DNA from: Mycolicibacterium rhodesiae JS60
GTDB taxonomy: Bacteria > Actinomycetota > Actinomycetes > Mycobacteriales > Mycobacteriaceae
DNA length: 64,000 bases
Direction of reading: 5' to 3'
NCBI GenBank assembly: GCA_000230935.2
Contig: AGIQ01000001.1
Coordinates: forward strand, 248,001 to 312,000
The position numbers were made by a program, and so were the translations under genes. The notes beneath the pieces are model-generated. The model was not told the DNA's origin. It ran no database searches and saw only the letters and a list, made by a program, of their open reading frames with translations. Of this stretch, positions 34,002 through 42,407 are shown in pieces (position 1 is the first letter of the stretch; each line of letters starts with the position of its first letter).

Positions 34002-35747
34002 CTACCGCTGCTTTCTCCGGCGGACGAGCATCAGGCCGAGGAAAAGGACTGCGGCACCGGCGGATTGAGACACCATCGTGTAGCCGAGGTCCTTCAGGAT
34101 GCCGATCTCGATGGCACTCAGCGTCCGGACCCCGAGTCCGGTGTCGGACGCTGCGTTCATCAGCTTCTCTGCCCGCGCCTCCGTCGAACCGTTGTAATAG
34201 TCGTCGTCCAGGTGCGACATCGAGCTGCCGGACTCCCAGGGGTTCGGGGTGTACAGCGGCACCGGGTTGCCGTTATTGGCTGCCGTCGCGTTGGCGCCGC
34301 CGAAGTACAGTCCGGTGTCGCCGCCGGTCAGGTTCGAGTTGTAGGCGGTGTTGAACACGTCACCGTTGAACACCGATGTGCCGTTCTTGTTCACGATGAA
34401 GCTGTCGAAGGTGGTCCAGTTCGGCACCGTGTTGTTGCCTGCGCTGTCGACGACGGAGATGAAGCCGAACGTGTGCACCAGCTCGTGCATGGCCGTGGAC
34501 GGGAAGTCGTAGCTTCCGGCGGGCACCGTGGCGCCGTAACCCCAGCCGTAGCCGAAGTTCCAGTTGATCGTGCCGTCGGCGGCCGACCCGTTGGCGTCGT
34601 CGCCGGTCTGGATCTTGTGCTGCACCACGGTGTCGTAGAAGCCGTCGTTGTCGCTGAGCAGATCACTGCCGGCTGACGCCAGCGTCCCGCCCAGCAGCGC
34701 ATACTCACCGGTGACGCTGTAGGTGATCGTGACGTCGTGCTGGGCGACGAAGTAGCTCGACAGGTAGATGGCCGTCGCTGCCAGCTGAGCTCGCGCGGCG
34801 CTCGACCAGAACTGCGAGCCGGACCCGTAGTTGAACTGGAACGTGATCCGCGGGGTGCCGGCCGGCTGCTGATAGATGCCACCGGCCGCGGACGTGCTGG
34901 CGGTCCGGAACCAATTGAGCAGGTTGATGTGCAGCCCGGTGTCGGTTGCCGAGACGGTGAAGGAGTCGATGCAGGTGGTGCTGCACTGGCCGCCGGGCGT
35001 CGGTTCGTAAGTGTAGGTGCCGTCCTGGTTGAGCGTGACGATGCCGTAGTGCGCTTGCTGGGTCAATTTGTAGACGAGGTGGTCGCCCTCGGGATCGACC
35101 GCATCGACCTCGCCGGTGATCTGCCCCGTCTCCTGGCCGGTGAGTTGGACCACCGAGACGCTGGGCGCCTCGTTGAAGAACGAGCGGCGGATCAGTAGGC
35201 CCGCGGCCCCGAATGAGTCTTGAATGGCGTTGAGCAGCGCGGTGATCGGATCGGCATTGGCCGAGGCGGTCTTGCTGGCGCTCGTCTTGGCCGCGGTGAT
35301 CTGGGCGGTGTCACTCGCGGTCACCGGAGTGCTGGTCGTGGTGTCGGTCGACGTCTGCTCGGTGGCGGTCGCGTCGCCGGTTGAGGTCGTATCAGCGGCC
35401 GTGTCGTTCGTTGACGATGTCGTCGAGTTGCTCGACGTCCGGCGGGACGTTGCCTCGGAGTGGCCGGACGAACCGGATGCCGACGACGACGCGGCGGCGG
35501 TCTTCTTCGATGGCACCGACGACTTGCTTGTCGCGGACGACGACGCGGTGGACTTCGGGCCGCGCGCGGTATGCCCGGTCGCCTTCTTTGCAGACCCAGA
35601 ACTCGATGTTGCCGAACTCGACGAGTCCGATGCAGAGCTGTGGTCGGTGTCGTCGGCGCTGGCAACGGCGATGCCGGGGCCCGCCAGTGAGAGCCCCAGG
35701 GCAAGGGCAGCGATTCCTGCCCTTGCACCACGCTGAACGTTCGCCAT
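34002..35747 (-). CDS. Surface metallopeptidase-like protein with Ser/Thr-rich stalk and C-terminal anchor
   Basis: 581 residues. Signal peptide (GIAALALGLSLAGPGIAVASA), then about 130 residues almost wholly Ser, Thr, Ala and Lys, then a VCBS/cadherin-like beta domain (DAVDPEGDHLVYKLTQQAHY ... NQDGTYTYEPTP), then a long domain holding the zinc motif HELVHTFGF (His421, Glu422, His425). The end is a hydrophobic helix (AGAAVLFLGLMLV) followed by RRRKQR, a typical sorting/anchor tail. The layout suggests a wall-spanning or membrane-anchored peptidase with a low-complexity stalk. The third zinc ligand is not certain, so activity is inferred. GAAGGTGG precedes the ATG. Confidence 0.82.
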   Translation of the reverse strand: MANVQRGARAGIAALALGLSLAGPGIAVASADDTDHSSASDSSSSATSSSGSAKKATGHTARGPKSTASSSATSKSSVPSKKTAAASSSASGSSGHSEATSRRTSSNSTTSSTNDTAADTTSTGDATATEQTSTDTTTSTPVTASDTAQITAAKTSASKTASANADPITALLNAIQDSFGAAGLLIRRSFFNEAPSVSVVQLTGQETGQITGEVDAVDPEGDHLVYKLTQQAHYGIVTLNQDGTYTYEPTPGGQCSTTCIDSFTVSATDTGLHINLLNWFRTASTSAAGGIYQQPAGTPRITFQFNYGSGSQFWSSAARAQLAATAIYLSSYFVAQHDVTITYSVTGEYALLGGTLASAGSDLLSDNDGFYDTVVQHKIQTGDDANGSAADGTINWNFGYGWGYGATVPAGSYDFPSTAMHELVHTFGFISVVDSAGNNTVPNWTTFDSFIVNKNGTSVFNGDVFNTAYNSNLTGGDTGLYFGGANATAANNGNPVPLYTPNPWESGSSMSHLDDDYYNGSTEARAEKLMNAASDTGLGVRTLSAIEIGILKDLGYTMVSQSAGAAVLFLGLMLVRRRKQR

Positions 35748-35782
35748 TGACGCACCACCTTCACGCAGTTCCGACTTGCCCG

Positions 35783-35800
35783 TGAAGTTGGCGAACTTCA
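35783..35800. promoter_or_regulatory. Inverted repeat upstream of the metallopeptidase gene
   Basis: TGAAGTT-GGCG-AACTTCA is a perfect 7-bp dyad with a 4-bp spacer, starting 36 bp upstream of the start codon. It has the size of a regulator half-site pair. No known consensus is recognised. Confidence 0.4.
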
Positions 35801-36214
35801 GGCAAACCCCCCGGTCAGGGTGTCAATCGCGGCGAAGCGATCGGGCACCCGTTTGCTGTCTCAGCGAATTCTAAGCTGATTTCGGGCTGGGATGGAATGT
35901 TTAGCGCCGAAGTTCGCTCGATGTTGGCCTCAGAAGAACCGATCCACGGATTGGACTGAGCAGCTCGACCGTCTCGTTGTTGATGAAACTGCCTACTTGC
36001 CCTGCAACGAGCCCCTCGATTCGTAGGACCCGGCACGAATGTCGTCGGTGGACGCGCGCACCTGTGTGCTGGGGGCGACTTGCGCTCTTCGTCGCAAACG
36101 CACAGCGACATCACAGGAACCGCATTACTTTGTTGGGATCGGTAGCGGGTCGCCGCTTGTGGACTTGCGGTCACGACGCCACACAGTGCGGCGCGCCACC
36201 AGAAGGATCACGCC
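35801..36214. other. Intergenic region between the metallopeptidase and the Trp-rich secreted protein
   Basis: No coding sequence can be supported. Short frames on both strands lack ribosome-binding sites and the codon bias seen in neighbouring genes. The stretch has lower GC than its neighbours around 35865-35990, fitting divergent promoters for the flanking exported proteins. Just before the downstream gene is an AGAAGGATC ribosome-binding region. Confidence 0.45.
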
Positions 36215-36658
36215 ATGAAGACCACTGCCAATCGGAAGCGGACCATCGCTGCGGCGCTGATGTCCGCCGGCATCGCGATCGTGTCCGGCGGACTCGCCCT
36301 TGGTGGGTGGACGTCGGCCACCGCTCACGCGCAGACCGGCCCCAGCTATCAAGGTGGCAACTGCCCTCCAGGGCTGACGTGCACGCATTGGTGTCCGGGT
36401 GATCCGGCGATTCCGGGCAGTCAAGTCCTGAGCTGGGACTGGAACGTATGCCACGACTGGTACTGGAACTCCGAGGGCATCGTCGATGTGACGACCAACA
36501 TGATCTACCCGTGGCGTGGGGCTCCGCACCAGGCCGCACCGCCACCGCAGTTCAGTCCTGCGCCGCCACCGCCGCCCCCGGCTGGGCCTCGGCCGTTCTG
36601 CACTCCGCGCGGAGCGCTGATCATCATCCCGCCGATCTGCGACGAAATCGGGTATTGA
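36215..36658 (+). CDS. Secreted Trp/Cys/Pro-rich protein
   Basis: 147 residues. Lys/Arg-rich N-terminus and signal peptide with cleavage near AHAQTGP. The mature part has four closely spaced Cys and many Trp (CPPGLTCTHWCPGD, LSWDWNVCHDWYWN), then a Pro-rich run and a terminal Cys pair (FCTPRGALIIIPPICDE). A small exported mycobacterial protein of this type (CPGD...SWDWNVCHDWYW) is recognised only as a conserved hypothetical family. Disulfide-stabilised and cell-wall located by inference. No enzyme motif. Confidence 0.82.
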   Translation: MKTTANRKRTIAAALMSAGIAIVSGGLALGGWTSATAHAQTGPSYQGGNCPPGLTCTHWCPGDPAIPGSQVLSWDWNVCHDWYWNSEGIVDVTTNMIYPWRGAPHQAAPPPQFSPAPPPPPPAGPRPFCTPRGALIIIPPICDEIGY

Positions 36659-36673
36659 GCGCCAGGGTTCACC

Positions 36674-37006
36674 TCACTGTTGCGGAATCTCGATGTCGGA
36701 GAACAGAATTCGCACGCCTCCGGTGGACAGTCGTCCCATGGCTTCGAAGAACGCGCCAAATTCCGGCGTGGCGACGGCCGCGCTGGCGGCGTCGTAGTCG
36801 GGGTAGTAGAGGTCGATCATCCGATGCGCGGGCGTCGGACTCCCATCTTCTTTCGGCCACACCTTCGACGCTTCGAATCGGATGTAGCCAGGAATGCAGC
36901 GGGCCGCCTCGAGCTGTTCTTCGGCGTACGCGGCTTCGAAAGCCTCGGGGTTGGTGGGGTTGTCGTAGATGACGGTGATCTTGGTTTCGGACACGAATTC
37001 CGACAT
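36674..37006 (-). CDS. EthD-family dimeric alpha-beta barrel protein
   Basis: 110 residues with the EthD/ferredoxin-like pattern: ITVIYDNPTNPEAFEAAYAE near the start, a central FEASKVWPKEDGSPTPAHRMIDLYY, and a final FSDIEI strand. EthD proteins are small cytosolic dimers, some involved in ether or steroid/polyketide degradation, with no clear catalytic motif. It is convergent with the secreted-protein gene (15 bp apart). Start ATG (MSEFVSETK). The substrate is unknown. Confidence 0.78.
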   Translation of the reverse strand: MSEFVSETKITVIYDNPTNPEAFEAAYAEEQLEAARCIPGYIRFEASKVWPKEDGSPTPAHRMIDLYYPDYDAASAAVATPEFGAFFEAMGRLSTGGVRILFSDIEIPQQ

Positions 37007-37034
37007 TAGCGGTCAACCGGGGGCGCGGCGCTCT

Positions 37035-37439
37035 CTAGTAGGTCTGGCCGTTGGCGTACCGCTCGCGGCGATAGAAGCGCCCCTTGCCCCGGTTCCGACT
37101 CTTATACGTCGGCAGCTGCGAGTCACAGTTCGGACAGATCAGCCGCAGGTTTTCCCGCCGATTGTTCGTCGGATTCCCATCGATGTGGTCCAACACAAAG
37201 GCCAAGTGCAGACCTAGCCACACGTTGGATCCGCCGCAGATCGCGCAACAGCCAGACTGGGCGGCATTGATGTACGTCCTGATGTAATGATTGCGGGTGG
37301 TAGCGACCGTCGCGTCACCGGAGTCGAGCCAGAGATTTGTACAGGCTTCCTGCCGGGCCAACTGCTGACATGCATTGCTGCAGTACACCTTTTGGCTACG
37401 CTTGGTGAGCACTGAACCGCAATGGCGACACTGCCTCAT
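37035..37439 (-). CDS. HNH-endonuclease-like protein with N-terminal zinc finger
   Basis: 134 residues. N-terminal CRHCGSVLTKRSQKVYCSNACQ treble-clef zinc finger, then an HNH core: CCAICGG, DHIDGNPTNNRRENLRLICPNCDSQLPT with the DH and N residues of the nuclease and two CxxC pairs for zinc. The Lys/Arg-rich end (YKSRNRGKGRFYRRERYANG) would contact DNA. Such stand-alone HNH proteins occur in phages and mobile islands. It lies 58 bp from tRNA-Thr, a common integration point, but no integrase or phage gene accompanies it, so it may be a leftover of an element. Confidence 0.82.
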   Translation of the reverse strand: MRQCRHCGSVLTKRSQKVYCSNACQQLARQEACTNLWLDSGDATVATTRNHYIRTYINAAQSGCCAICGGSNVWLGLHLAFVLDHIDGNPTNNRRENLRLICPNCDSQLPTYKSRNRGKGRFYRRERYANGQTY

Positions 37440-37497
37440 AGGCGGACTCTACGACTGACCACCGACAGAAAATGCCGCCGCGGTCCAGCGGGTGTGG

Positions 37498-37570
37498 AGC
37501 CCCCTATCGGGATTGAACCGATGCCATCCCGCTTACAAGGCGGGTGCTCTAGCCACTGAGCTAAGGGGGC
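37498..37570 (-). tRNA. tRNA-Thr (anticodon TGT)
   Basis: The minus strand reads GCCCCCTTAGCTCAGTGG at the 5' end, with a 7-bp acceptor GCCCCCT/AGGGGGC. The anticodon stem CCCGC/GCGGG holds the loop CTTGTAA (anticodon TGT), and the T arm is GGTTCAATCC in context. CCA is encoded directly after the discriminator base (37495-37497). TGT reads ACA and probably other ACN threonine codons. Confidence 0.95.
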
Positions 37571-37613
37571 GTGGCAGGCCCAGGGGCCCGACTCGACTAA
37601 CAGACTAGCGAAC

Positions 37614-38360
37614 TCACTGATCGTCGTCGTCGATGACCAACCGGTCGCTGCGGACCCGCTCAGAGCTCACCGGACGCGGCGGGGAGTAGCTGCGCCGGCG
37701 GCCCGGGATCGGAATGCGGTCGGCGATATTGCTCAGCGGGTTGACCACCAGGCTCAGCGTCGTGACCGCCTCGCGCAGGGTCTCGATCGTCGGCGCCAGC
37801 GCTTCGAGCCCCGGCGCCAGCCGGTTCAGGGTGTCGGCGACGTCGGCCAGCTGCTCCAACGGGCCGTTGCGCGCCGTCAGCTTCTCGACCAGGCCGCCCT
37901 CGGCCATCAGCCGGTCCGCGAGCCCCTCCTCGCCGAGGATCCGCTCGATCAGGCCGTCCTCGTCGAGTAACTGGTCCACCAAGCCGCCCGGTGCCAGGGC
38001 CCGCTCCAGCCCGCCGCCCTCGGCGGTCAGCCGGTCCAACACACCATCCGGCGCGGTGACCCGGTCGATCAGCCCGCCCGGTCGCATCAGCCGATCCAGC
38101 GGACCATCGGGCGCAAGCGCCCGGCCCAGTGGGGCGTCGTCGTCGAGCAGCTGGGCGAGCTTGTTCGCTCGGGCGATGGTGTCCTCAAGGCCCAACATCT
38201 GGGCGACCGAGTTCGGCGACGCGGGGACCCCGGCCTCGCCGAGTGTCCGTTTGGTGAGGTCAAGGCCCGCTTTGGCAATGTCGAGGCCCGTCTCCGCCGC
38301 GGCCAGGCCCACCCGCACCGGTGTGGTCGCGATCCCAACCACGGTCTTCGCCAGGTCCAT
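37614..38360 (-). CDS. Decapeptide-repeat protein upstream of phoP
   Basis: 248 residues. Residues 71-180 are eleven consecutive 10-residue units with consensus L-x-A-x-x-G-G-L-[DE]-R (for example VTAPDGVLDR, LTAEGGGLER, LLDEDGLIER, LMAEGGLVEK). The N-terminal 45 residues form an amphipathic segment (TVVGIATTPVRVGLAAAE) and the C-terminus is Arg/Ser/Pro-rich, ending in acidic IDDDDQ. The regular Leu spacing predicts a helical or solenoid-like rod. No signal peptide or enzyme motif is seen. It is divergent from phoP, sharing its promoter gap. Function unknown. Confidence 0.83.
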   Translation of the reverse strand: MDLAKTVVGIATTPVRVGLAAAETGLDIAKAGLDLTKRTLGEAGVPASPNSVAQMLGLEDTIARANKLAQLLDDDAPLGRALAPDGPLDRLMRPGGLIDRVTAPDGVLDRLTAEGGGLERALAPGGLVDQLLDEDGLIERILGEEGLADRLMAEGGLVEKLTARNGPLEQLADVADTLNRLAPGLEALAPTIETLREAVTTLSLVVNPLSNIADRIPIPGRRRSYSPPRPVSSERVRSDRLVIDDDDQ

Positions 38361-38426
38361 CTCACAAGTGTATGAGCGCGGGAAGTTTGTAACCGGAGGT
38401 ATCGGGCAATCGACGCACAGCCCAAC

Positions 38427-38444
38427 TCACAGGAATCTCACAGC
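38427..38444 (+). promoter_or_regulatory. PhoP box in the phoP promoter
   Basis: TCACAGG-aatc-TCACAGC is a tandem direct repeat of the 7-bp PhoP half-site (TCACAGC) with the standard 4-bp spacer. It lies 45 bp upstream of the phoP ATG. It indicates autoregulation of phoP and could also affect the divergent decapeptide-repeat gene. Confidence 0.85.
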
Positions 38445-38488
38445 GCCTAGGCAGCCCCAGTTCAACAATGTGAGAGGAAATTGGCAGC

Positions 38489-39211
38489 ATGGCCGCACCC
38501 GCATCACCCCCGGAAATCCGACCCGAGGCACGTGTCCTCGTCGTCGACGACGAGACCAATATCGTCGAACTCCTATCAGTGAGCCTGAAGTTCCAGGGCT
38601 TCGAGGTCCACACCGCCTCCAGTGGGCCGGCAGCCCTGGACCGGGCCCGGGAGGTGCGTCCCGACGCGGTGATCCTCGACGTCATGATGCCCGGCATGGA
38701 CGGCTTCGGCGTACTGCGCAGGCTGCGCGCCGACGGGATCGACGCCCCGGCGCTTTTCCTGACCGCCCGTGACAGCCTGCAGGACAAGATCGCCGGGCTC
38801 ACCCTCGGCGGCGACGACTACGTCACCAAGCCGTTCAGCCTCGAAGAGGTCGTCGCCCGGCTGCGCGTCATCCTGCGCCGCGCCGGCAAGGGCATCGAAG
38901 AACCGCGCAATTCGCGCCTGAGCTTCGCCGACATCGAACTCGACGAGGACACCCACGAGGTGTGGAAGGCCGGCGAGCCGGTCTCGCTGTCACCGACGGA
39001 GTTCACGCTGCTCCGATATTTCGTGATCAACGCCGGGACCGTCCTGTCCAAGCCCAAGATCCTCGACCACGTGTGGCGCTACGACTTTGGCGGTGACGTC
39101 AACGTCGTCGAGTCTTACGTTTCCTACCTGCGTCGCAAGATCGACACCGGGGAAAGGCGCCTCCTGCACACCCTGCGCGGGGTCGGATACGTGCTGCGGG
39201 AGCCGCGGTAA
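38489..39211 (+). CDS. phoP: Response regulator PhoP
   Basis: 240 residues, very close to M. tuberculosis PhoP (Rv0757, 247 aa) apart from a shorter N-terminus. Receiver domain with acidic pair VVDDE and phospho-acceptor Asp64 in VILDVMMPGMDGFG, and conserved Lys in YVTKPFSLEE. The winged-helix OmpR-type DNA-binding domain includes SLSPTEFTLLRYFVINAG and NVVESYVSYLRRKID. PhoP controls lipid synthesis, pH response and hypoxia genes in M. tuberculosis. phoR follows 39 bp downstream. Confidence 0.96.
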   Translation: MAAPASPPEIRPEARVLVVDDETNIVELLSVSLKFQGFEVHTASSGPAALDRAREVRPDAVILDVMMPGMDGFGVLRRLRADGIDAPALFLTARDSLQDKIAGLTLGGDDYVTKPFSLEEVVARLRVILRRAGKGIEEPRNSRLSFADIELDEDTHEVWKAGEPVSLSPTEFTLLRYFVINAGTVLSKPKILDHVWRYDFGGDVNVVESYVSYLRRKIDTGERRLLHTLRGVGYVLREPR

Positions 39212-39250
39212 TCGCCGCGGGGCACGCCGGACGGCGCGAACAATAGAGAA

Positions 39251-40690
39251 ATGCCCAGCCCCTACCACCGAGCGCTGCCACTGCGAGTCGGCCTGGTGGC
39301 CGCCATGCTCCTGCTCGTGGGCTGTGGACTGCTGGCCTCCGGGATCGCCGTCACCTCCACCCTGCAGCACGATCTCGTCAACCGTGCCGACCAAACCCTG
39401 CTCGACGCCTCCCGGGGCTGGGCCCAGGCCCCGCGCCGGATGCCCCCACCCGATGAGGGCCCCAACCCGGCCCGCCCGCCGTCGAACTTCTACGTGCGCG
39501 GGGTCGACGCCGACGGCCACGTCTGGATGGCCGTCAACGACCGCGATGCCGAGCCGGCTCTTCCCGACGACAACGACGTGGGCCCCTCACCGGTGACCGT
39601 CGGCTCGCTGGACCACTCCAACGTCCAATGGCGTGCGGTGTCGGTGCAGGGGCCCAACGGTGAATTGACCACCGTCGCCATCGACATGTCCGACATCCAG
39701 TCCACTGTGCGCAGCCTGGCCTGGTCGCAGGTCGCCATCGGCACCGCGGTGCTGGTGATCCTCGGCGTCGCCGGCTACTGGGTGGTGCACCGCAGCCTGC
39801 GGCCCCTCGTCGAAGTCGAGAAGACCGCCGCCGCGATCGCTGCCGGACAGCTCGATCGCCGTGTGCCGGAACGGGATCCGCGTACCGAAGTCGGCCGGCT
39901 GTCGCTGGCTCTCAACGGCATGCTCTCGCAGATCCAGTCCGCGATGGCGTCATCGGTGGAGTCTGCCGAACAGGCGCGGACGTCCGAGGAACGCATGCGG
40001 CGATTCATCACCGACGCCTCCCACGAGCTGCGCACCCCGCTGACCACCATCCGCGGATTCGCCGAGCTCTACCGCCAAGGTGCTGCCCGCGACGTCGAAA
40101 TGCTGATGTCGCGCATCGAGAGCGAATCCCGGCGGATGGGGTTACTGGTCGACGACCTGCTGCTGCTGGCCCGCCTCGACGCCCAGCGCCCGCTCGAACA
40201 GCGCCGGGTCGACCTCCTGTTGCTCGCCACCGACGCCGTGCACGACGCCCAATCCATCGCCCCGAAGCGCACGATCAGCATGGAGGTCTTCGACGGCCCC
40301 GGCACCCCCGAGGTCCTCGGCGACGAAGCCCGGCTGCGTCAGGTGCTCGGCAACCTGATGGCCAACGCGTTACAGCACACCCCGGAGACCGCGCGGATCG
40401 CCGTTCGGGTGGGCACCGAGGACGGTGACGCGGTGCTCGAGGTCGTCGACGAGGGTCCGGGCATGACGCCTGAGGACGCCCAACGTGTGTTCGAGCGGTT
40501 CTACCGCACCGACTCCTCGCGCACCCGCACCAGCGGCGGCACCGGGCTGGGCCTGTCGATCGTCGACTCGCTGGTGTATGCGCACGGCGGTCGAGTCACG
40601 GTGCGGACCGCGCCGGGGCAGGGCTGCTGCTTCCGGGTCAGCCTGCCGCGCATCGTCGACGTGCCGACACCGGTCGCCCCCGCGGTCTAG
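39251..40690 (+). CDS. phoR: Sensor histidine kinase PhoR
   Basis: 479 residues (Rv0758 is 485). Two transmembrane helices (about residues 13-37 and 160-182) frame an exported sensor domain with a Pro-rich segment. HAMP follows ([19 protein letters not shown]). The phospho-acceptor is His258 in [15 protein letters not shown], the N-box [11 protein letters not shown], and the G boxes [11 protein letters not shown] and [18 protein letters not shown]. It phosphorylates PhoP, probably in response to acidic pH/chloride. Its stop overlaps the convergent HIT-protein gene by 4 bp. Confidence 0.95.
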   Translation: MPSPYHRALPLRVGLVAAMLLLVGCGLLASGIAVTSTLQHDLVNRADQTLLDASRGWAQAPRRMPPPDEGPNPARPPSNFYVRGVDADGHVWMAVNDRDAEPALPDDNDVGPSPVTVGSLDHSNVQWRAVSVQGPNGELTTVAIDMSDIQSTVRSLAWSQVAIGTAVLVILGVAGYWVVHRSLRPLVEVEKTAAAIAAGQLDRRVPERDPRTEVGRLSLALNGMLSQIQSAMASSVESAEQARTSEERMRRFITDASHELRTPLTTIRGFAELYRQGAARDVEMLMSRIESESRRMGLLVDDLLLLARLDAQRPLEQRRVDLLLLATDAVHDAQSIAPKRTISMEVFDGPGTPEVLGDEARLRQVLGNLMANALQHTPETARIAVRVGTEDGDAVLEVVDEGPGMTPEDAQRVFERFYRTDSSRTRTSGGTGLGLSIVDSLVYAHGGRVTVRTAPGQGCCFRVSLPRIVDVPTPVAPAV

Positions 40691-41091
40691 TCGAGTTCGG
40701 CCAGCGCTGCCTTGATCCTGGCCTGCGCATCGTCCAACGACGCCGGTGACGGATTGCGATCGACGTTGGCGAATCCGAAGTCCGACAGATTCCGCGCCGG
40801 GAACACATGCACGTGCAGGTGCGGCACTTCCAGTCCGGCGATGATGACCCCGGACCGCTCGGCGCCGAACGCCGCGCACACGGCCTTACCGATCCGCTGC
40901 GACACCGCCATCACCTTGTTGAACAAGGCGGGGTCGACGTCCTGCCAGTTGTCGACCTCGGCCCGGGGTACCACCAGCGTGTGCCCCGGCGTCATCGGCT
41001 CGATCGTCAGGAACGCGACGACCTCGTCGTCTTCGTAGACGAATCGTCCCGGTAGTTCACGGTTGATGATCATGGTGAAGACGGAGGCCAT
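40687..41091 (-). CDS. HIT-family nucleotide hydrolase/transferase (Rv0759c-like)
   Basis: 134 residues of the histidine-triad family. Substrate loop [22 protein letters not shown] and the catalytic HLHVHVFP motif are visible. HIT proteins hydrolyse adenosine phosphoramidates or similar nucleotides in the cytosol. The ATG ([13 protein letters not shown]) was chosen over a longer in-frame extension that overlaps the divergent glycosyltransferase upstream region. M. tuberculosis has the same phoR-HIT arrangement. Confidence 0.9.
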   Translation of the reverse strand: MASVFTMIINRELPGRFVYEDDEVVAFLTIEPMTPGHTLVVPRAEVDNWQDVDPALFNKVMAVSQRIGKAVCAAFGAERSGVIIAGLEVPHLHVHVFPARNLSDFGFANVDRNPSPASLDDAQARIKAALAELD

Positions 41092-41200
41092 GGCGCCAAG
41101 CATATGAGGAGCCGACTGCGGCGATTCACGAAGCTCGCTCACAGCAAGCTGCCAGACCCGGCCCAGTGTGACGGCAGCTTGGGCCGCGAGCATCATGTGC

Positions 41201-42403
41201 ATGACCGACACCCTGCCGGCCGAGCAGCGCACCGCGCAGATCAGCCTCGGGGGTCGCTACATTCTCGACATCGTCATCCCGGTGTACAACGAGCAGGACG
41301 ACCTGGCCGCCTGCGTCCGCCGGCTCCACGAGTTCCTGCGCGACGAGGTTCCCTACCGTGCGCGAATCATGGTGGCCGACAACGCAAGCACCGACAACAC
41401 CCTGGCGGTTGCTCGCCAGCTCGCCGACGAGCTGCCCGATGTCGAAGTGATCCATCTCGACGGCAAGGGCCGCGGCGGAGCGCTGGCCGCCGCGTGGGCG
41501 GCCTCGCCGGCCGACGTCGTCGCCTATATGGACGTCGATCTCTCCACTCATCTGTCGGCGCTGATGCCGTTGGTGGCGCCGCTGGTGTCCGGGCACTCCG
41601 ACATCGCGATCGGTTCCCGGCTGGCCGCATCCTCGCGGGTGGTGCGCGGCGTCAAGCGTGAGGTGGTCTCCCGCGGCTACAACCTGCTGCTGCGGGGGCT
41701 TCTCGGCGCCCGGTTCTCCGACGCCCAGTGCGGCTTCAAGGCGCTGCGCGCCGACGTCGCCCGCCGGCTGCTGCCGTTGATCGTCGACACCGGGTGGTTC
41801 TTCGACACCGAGCTTCTGGTGCTGGCCGAGAGGGCCGGCCTGCGGATCCACGAGGTACCGGTCGATTGGATCGACGACCCGGACTCCCGGGTGGACATCG
41901 TGGCCACCGCGATCGAGGACCTCAAGGGTTGCTGGCGAGTAGGCCGGGCGCTGACCACCGGCACGCTGCCGCTTCGCGACCTGCAGGCCGCCCTGGGCCG
42001 TGAGCCGCTGGTGCCCGGGGTGCCCCGTGGCATGGTCGGCCAGATGGTGCGCTTCGGGCTGATCGGCGTCGCGAGCACCATTGCCTTTGCCCTGCTGTAT
42101 CTTTCGCTGCAGGCTGCCAACCTGACGGCACTGCTGCTGACCGCGTTGGCCAATACGGCCGCCAACCGCGCCTTCACCTTCGGCATCCGCGGGCGCGCCG
42201 GTGCCGCACGCCACCACGTACACGGCCTGCTGGTGTTCGGCTTCGGGCTGGCGATCACCAGTGGGGCGCTCTACCTGCTGCACCGCTTCGATCCGACGGT
42301 CGGCAAGGGTGTCGAACTCTCGGTTCTGGTCGTGGCCAACCTCGTCGCCACCTTCGTGCGCTTCGTCGCGCTGCGCCGGGTGTTCGGCGCCTCGGCCCGC
42401 TGA
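41201..42403 (+). CDS. Glycosyltransferase family 2 fused to a GtrA-like membrane domain
   Basis: About 400 residues in two parts. The N-terminal GT2 domain of dolichol-phosphate-mannose-synthase type has [27 protein letters not shown] and a DVDLS metal motif. The C-terminal half contains the GtrA-like four-helix domain ([21 protein letters not shown] ... [11 protein letters not shown]). It probably makes polyprenyl-phosphate-sugar and helps present it across the membrane. The start is the third of three close ATGs (MTDTLPAEQ); a start two codons earlier is possible. It is followed by a GT-C transferase after 4 bp, the likely user of that lipid-sugar. Confidence 0.86.
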   Translation: MTDTLPAEQRTAQISLGGRYILDIVIPVYNEQDDLAACVRRLHEFLRDEVPYRARIMVADNASTDNTLAVARQLADELPDVEVIHLDGKGRGGALAAAWAASPADVVAYMDVDLSTHLSALMPLVAPLVSGHSDIAIGSRLAASSRVVRGVKREVVSRGYNLLLRGLLGARFSDAQCGFKALRADVARRLLPLIVDTGWFFDTELLVLAERAGLRIHEVPVDWIDDPDSRVDIVATAIEDLKGCWRVGRALTTGTLPLRDLQAALGREPLVPGVPRGMVGQMVRFGLIGVASTIAFALLYLSLQAANLTALLLTALANTAANRAFTFGIRGRAGAARHHVHGLLVFGFGLAITSGALYLLHRFDPTVGKGVELSVLVVANLVATFVRFVALRRVFGASAR

Positions 42404-42407
42404 CGCG

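Noticed and set aside
33660..34676. 338-codon reading frame covering the lipoprotein and half of the metallopeptidase gene
   Set aside because: Only the first ~110 codons resemble a protein. The rest is antisense to the metallopeptidase, so it was treated as lost-stop read-through, not a fusion gene.
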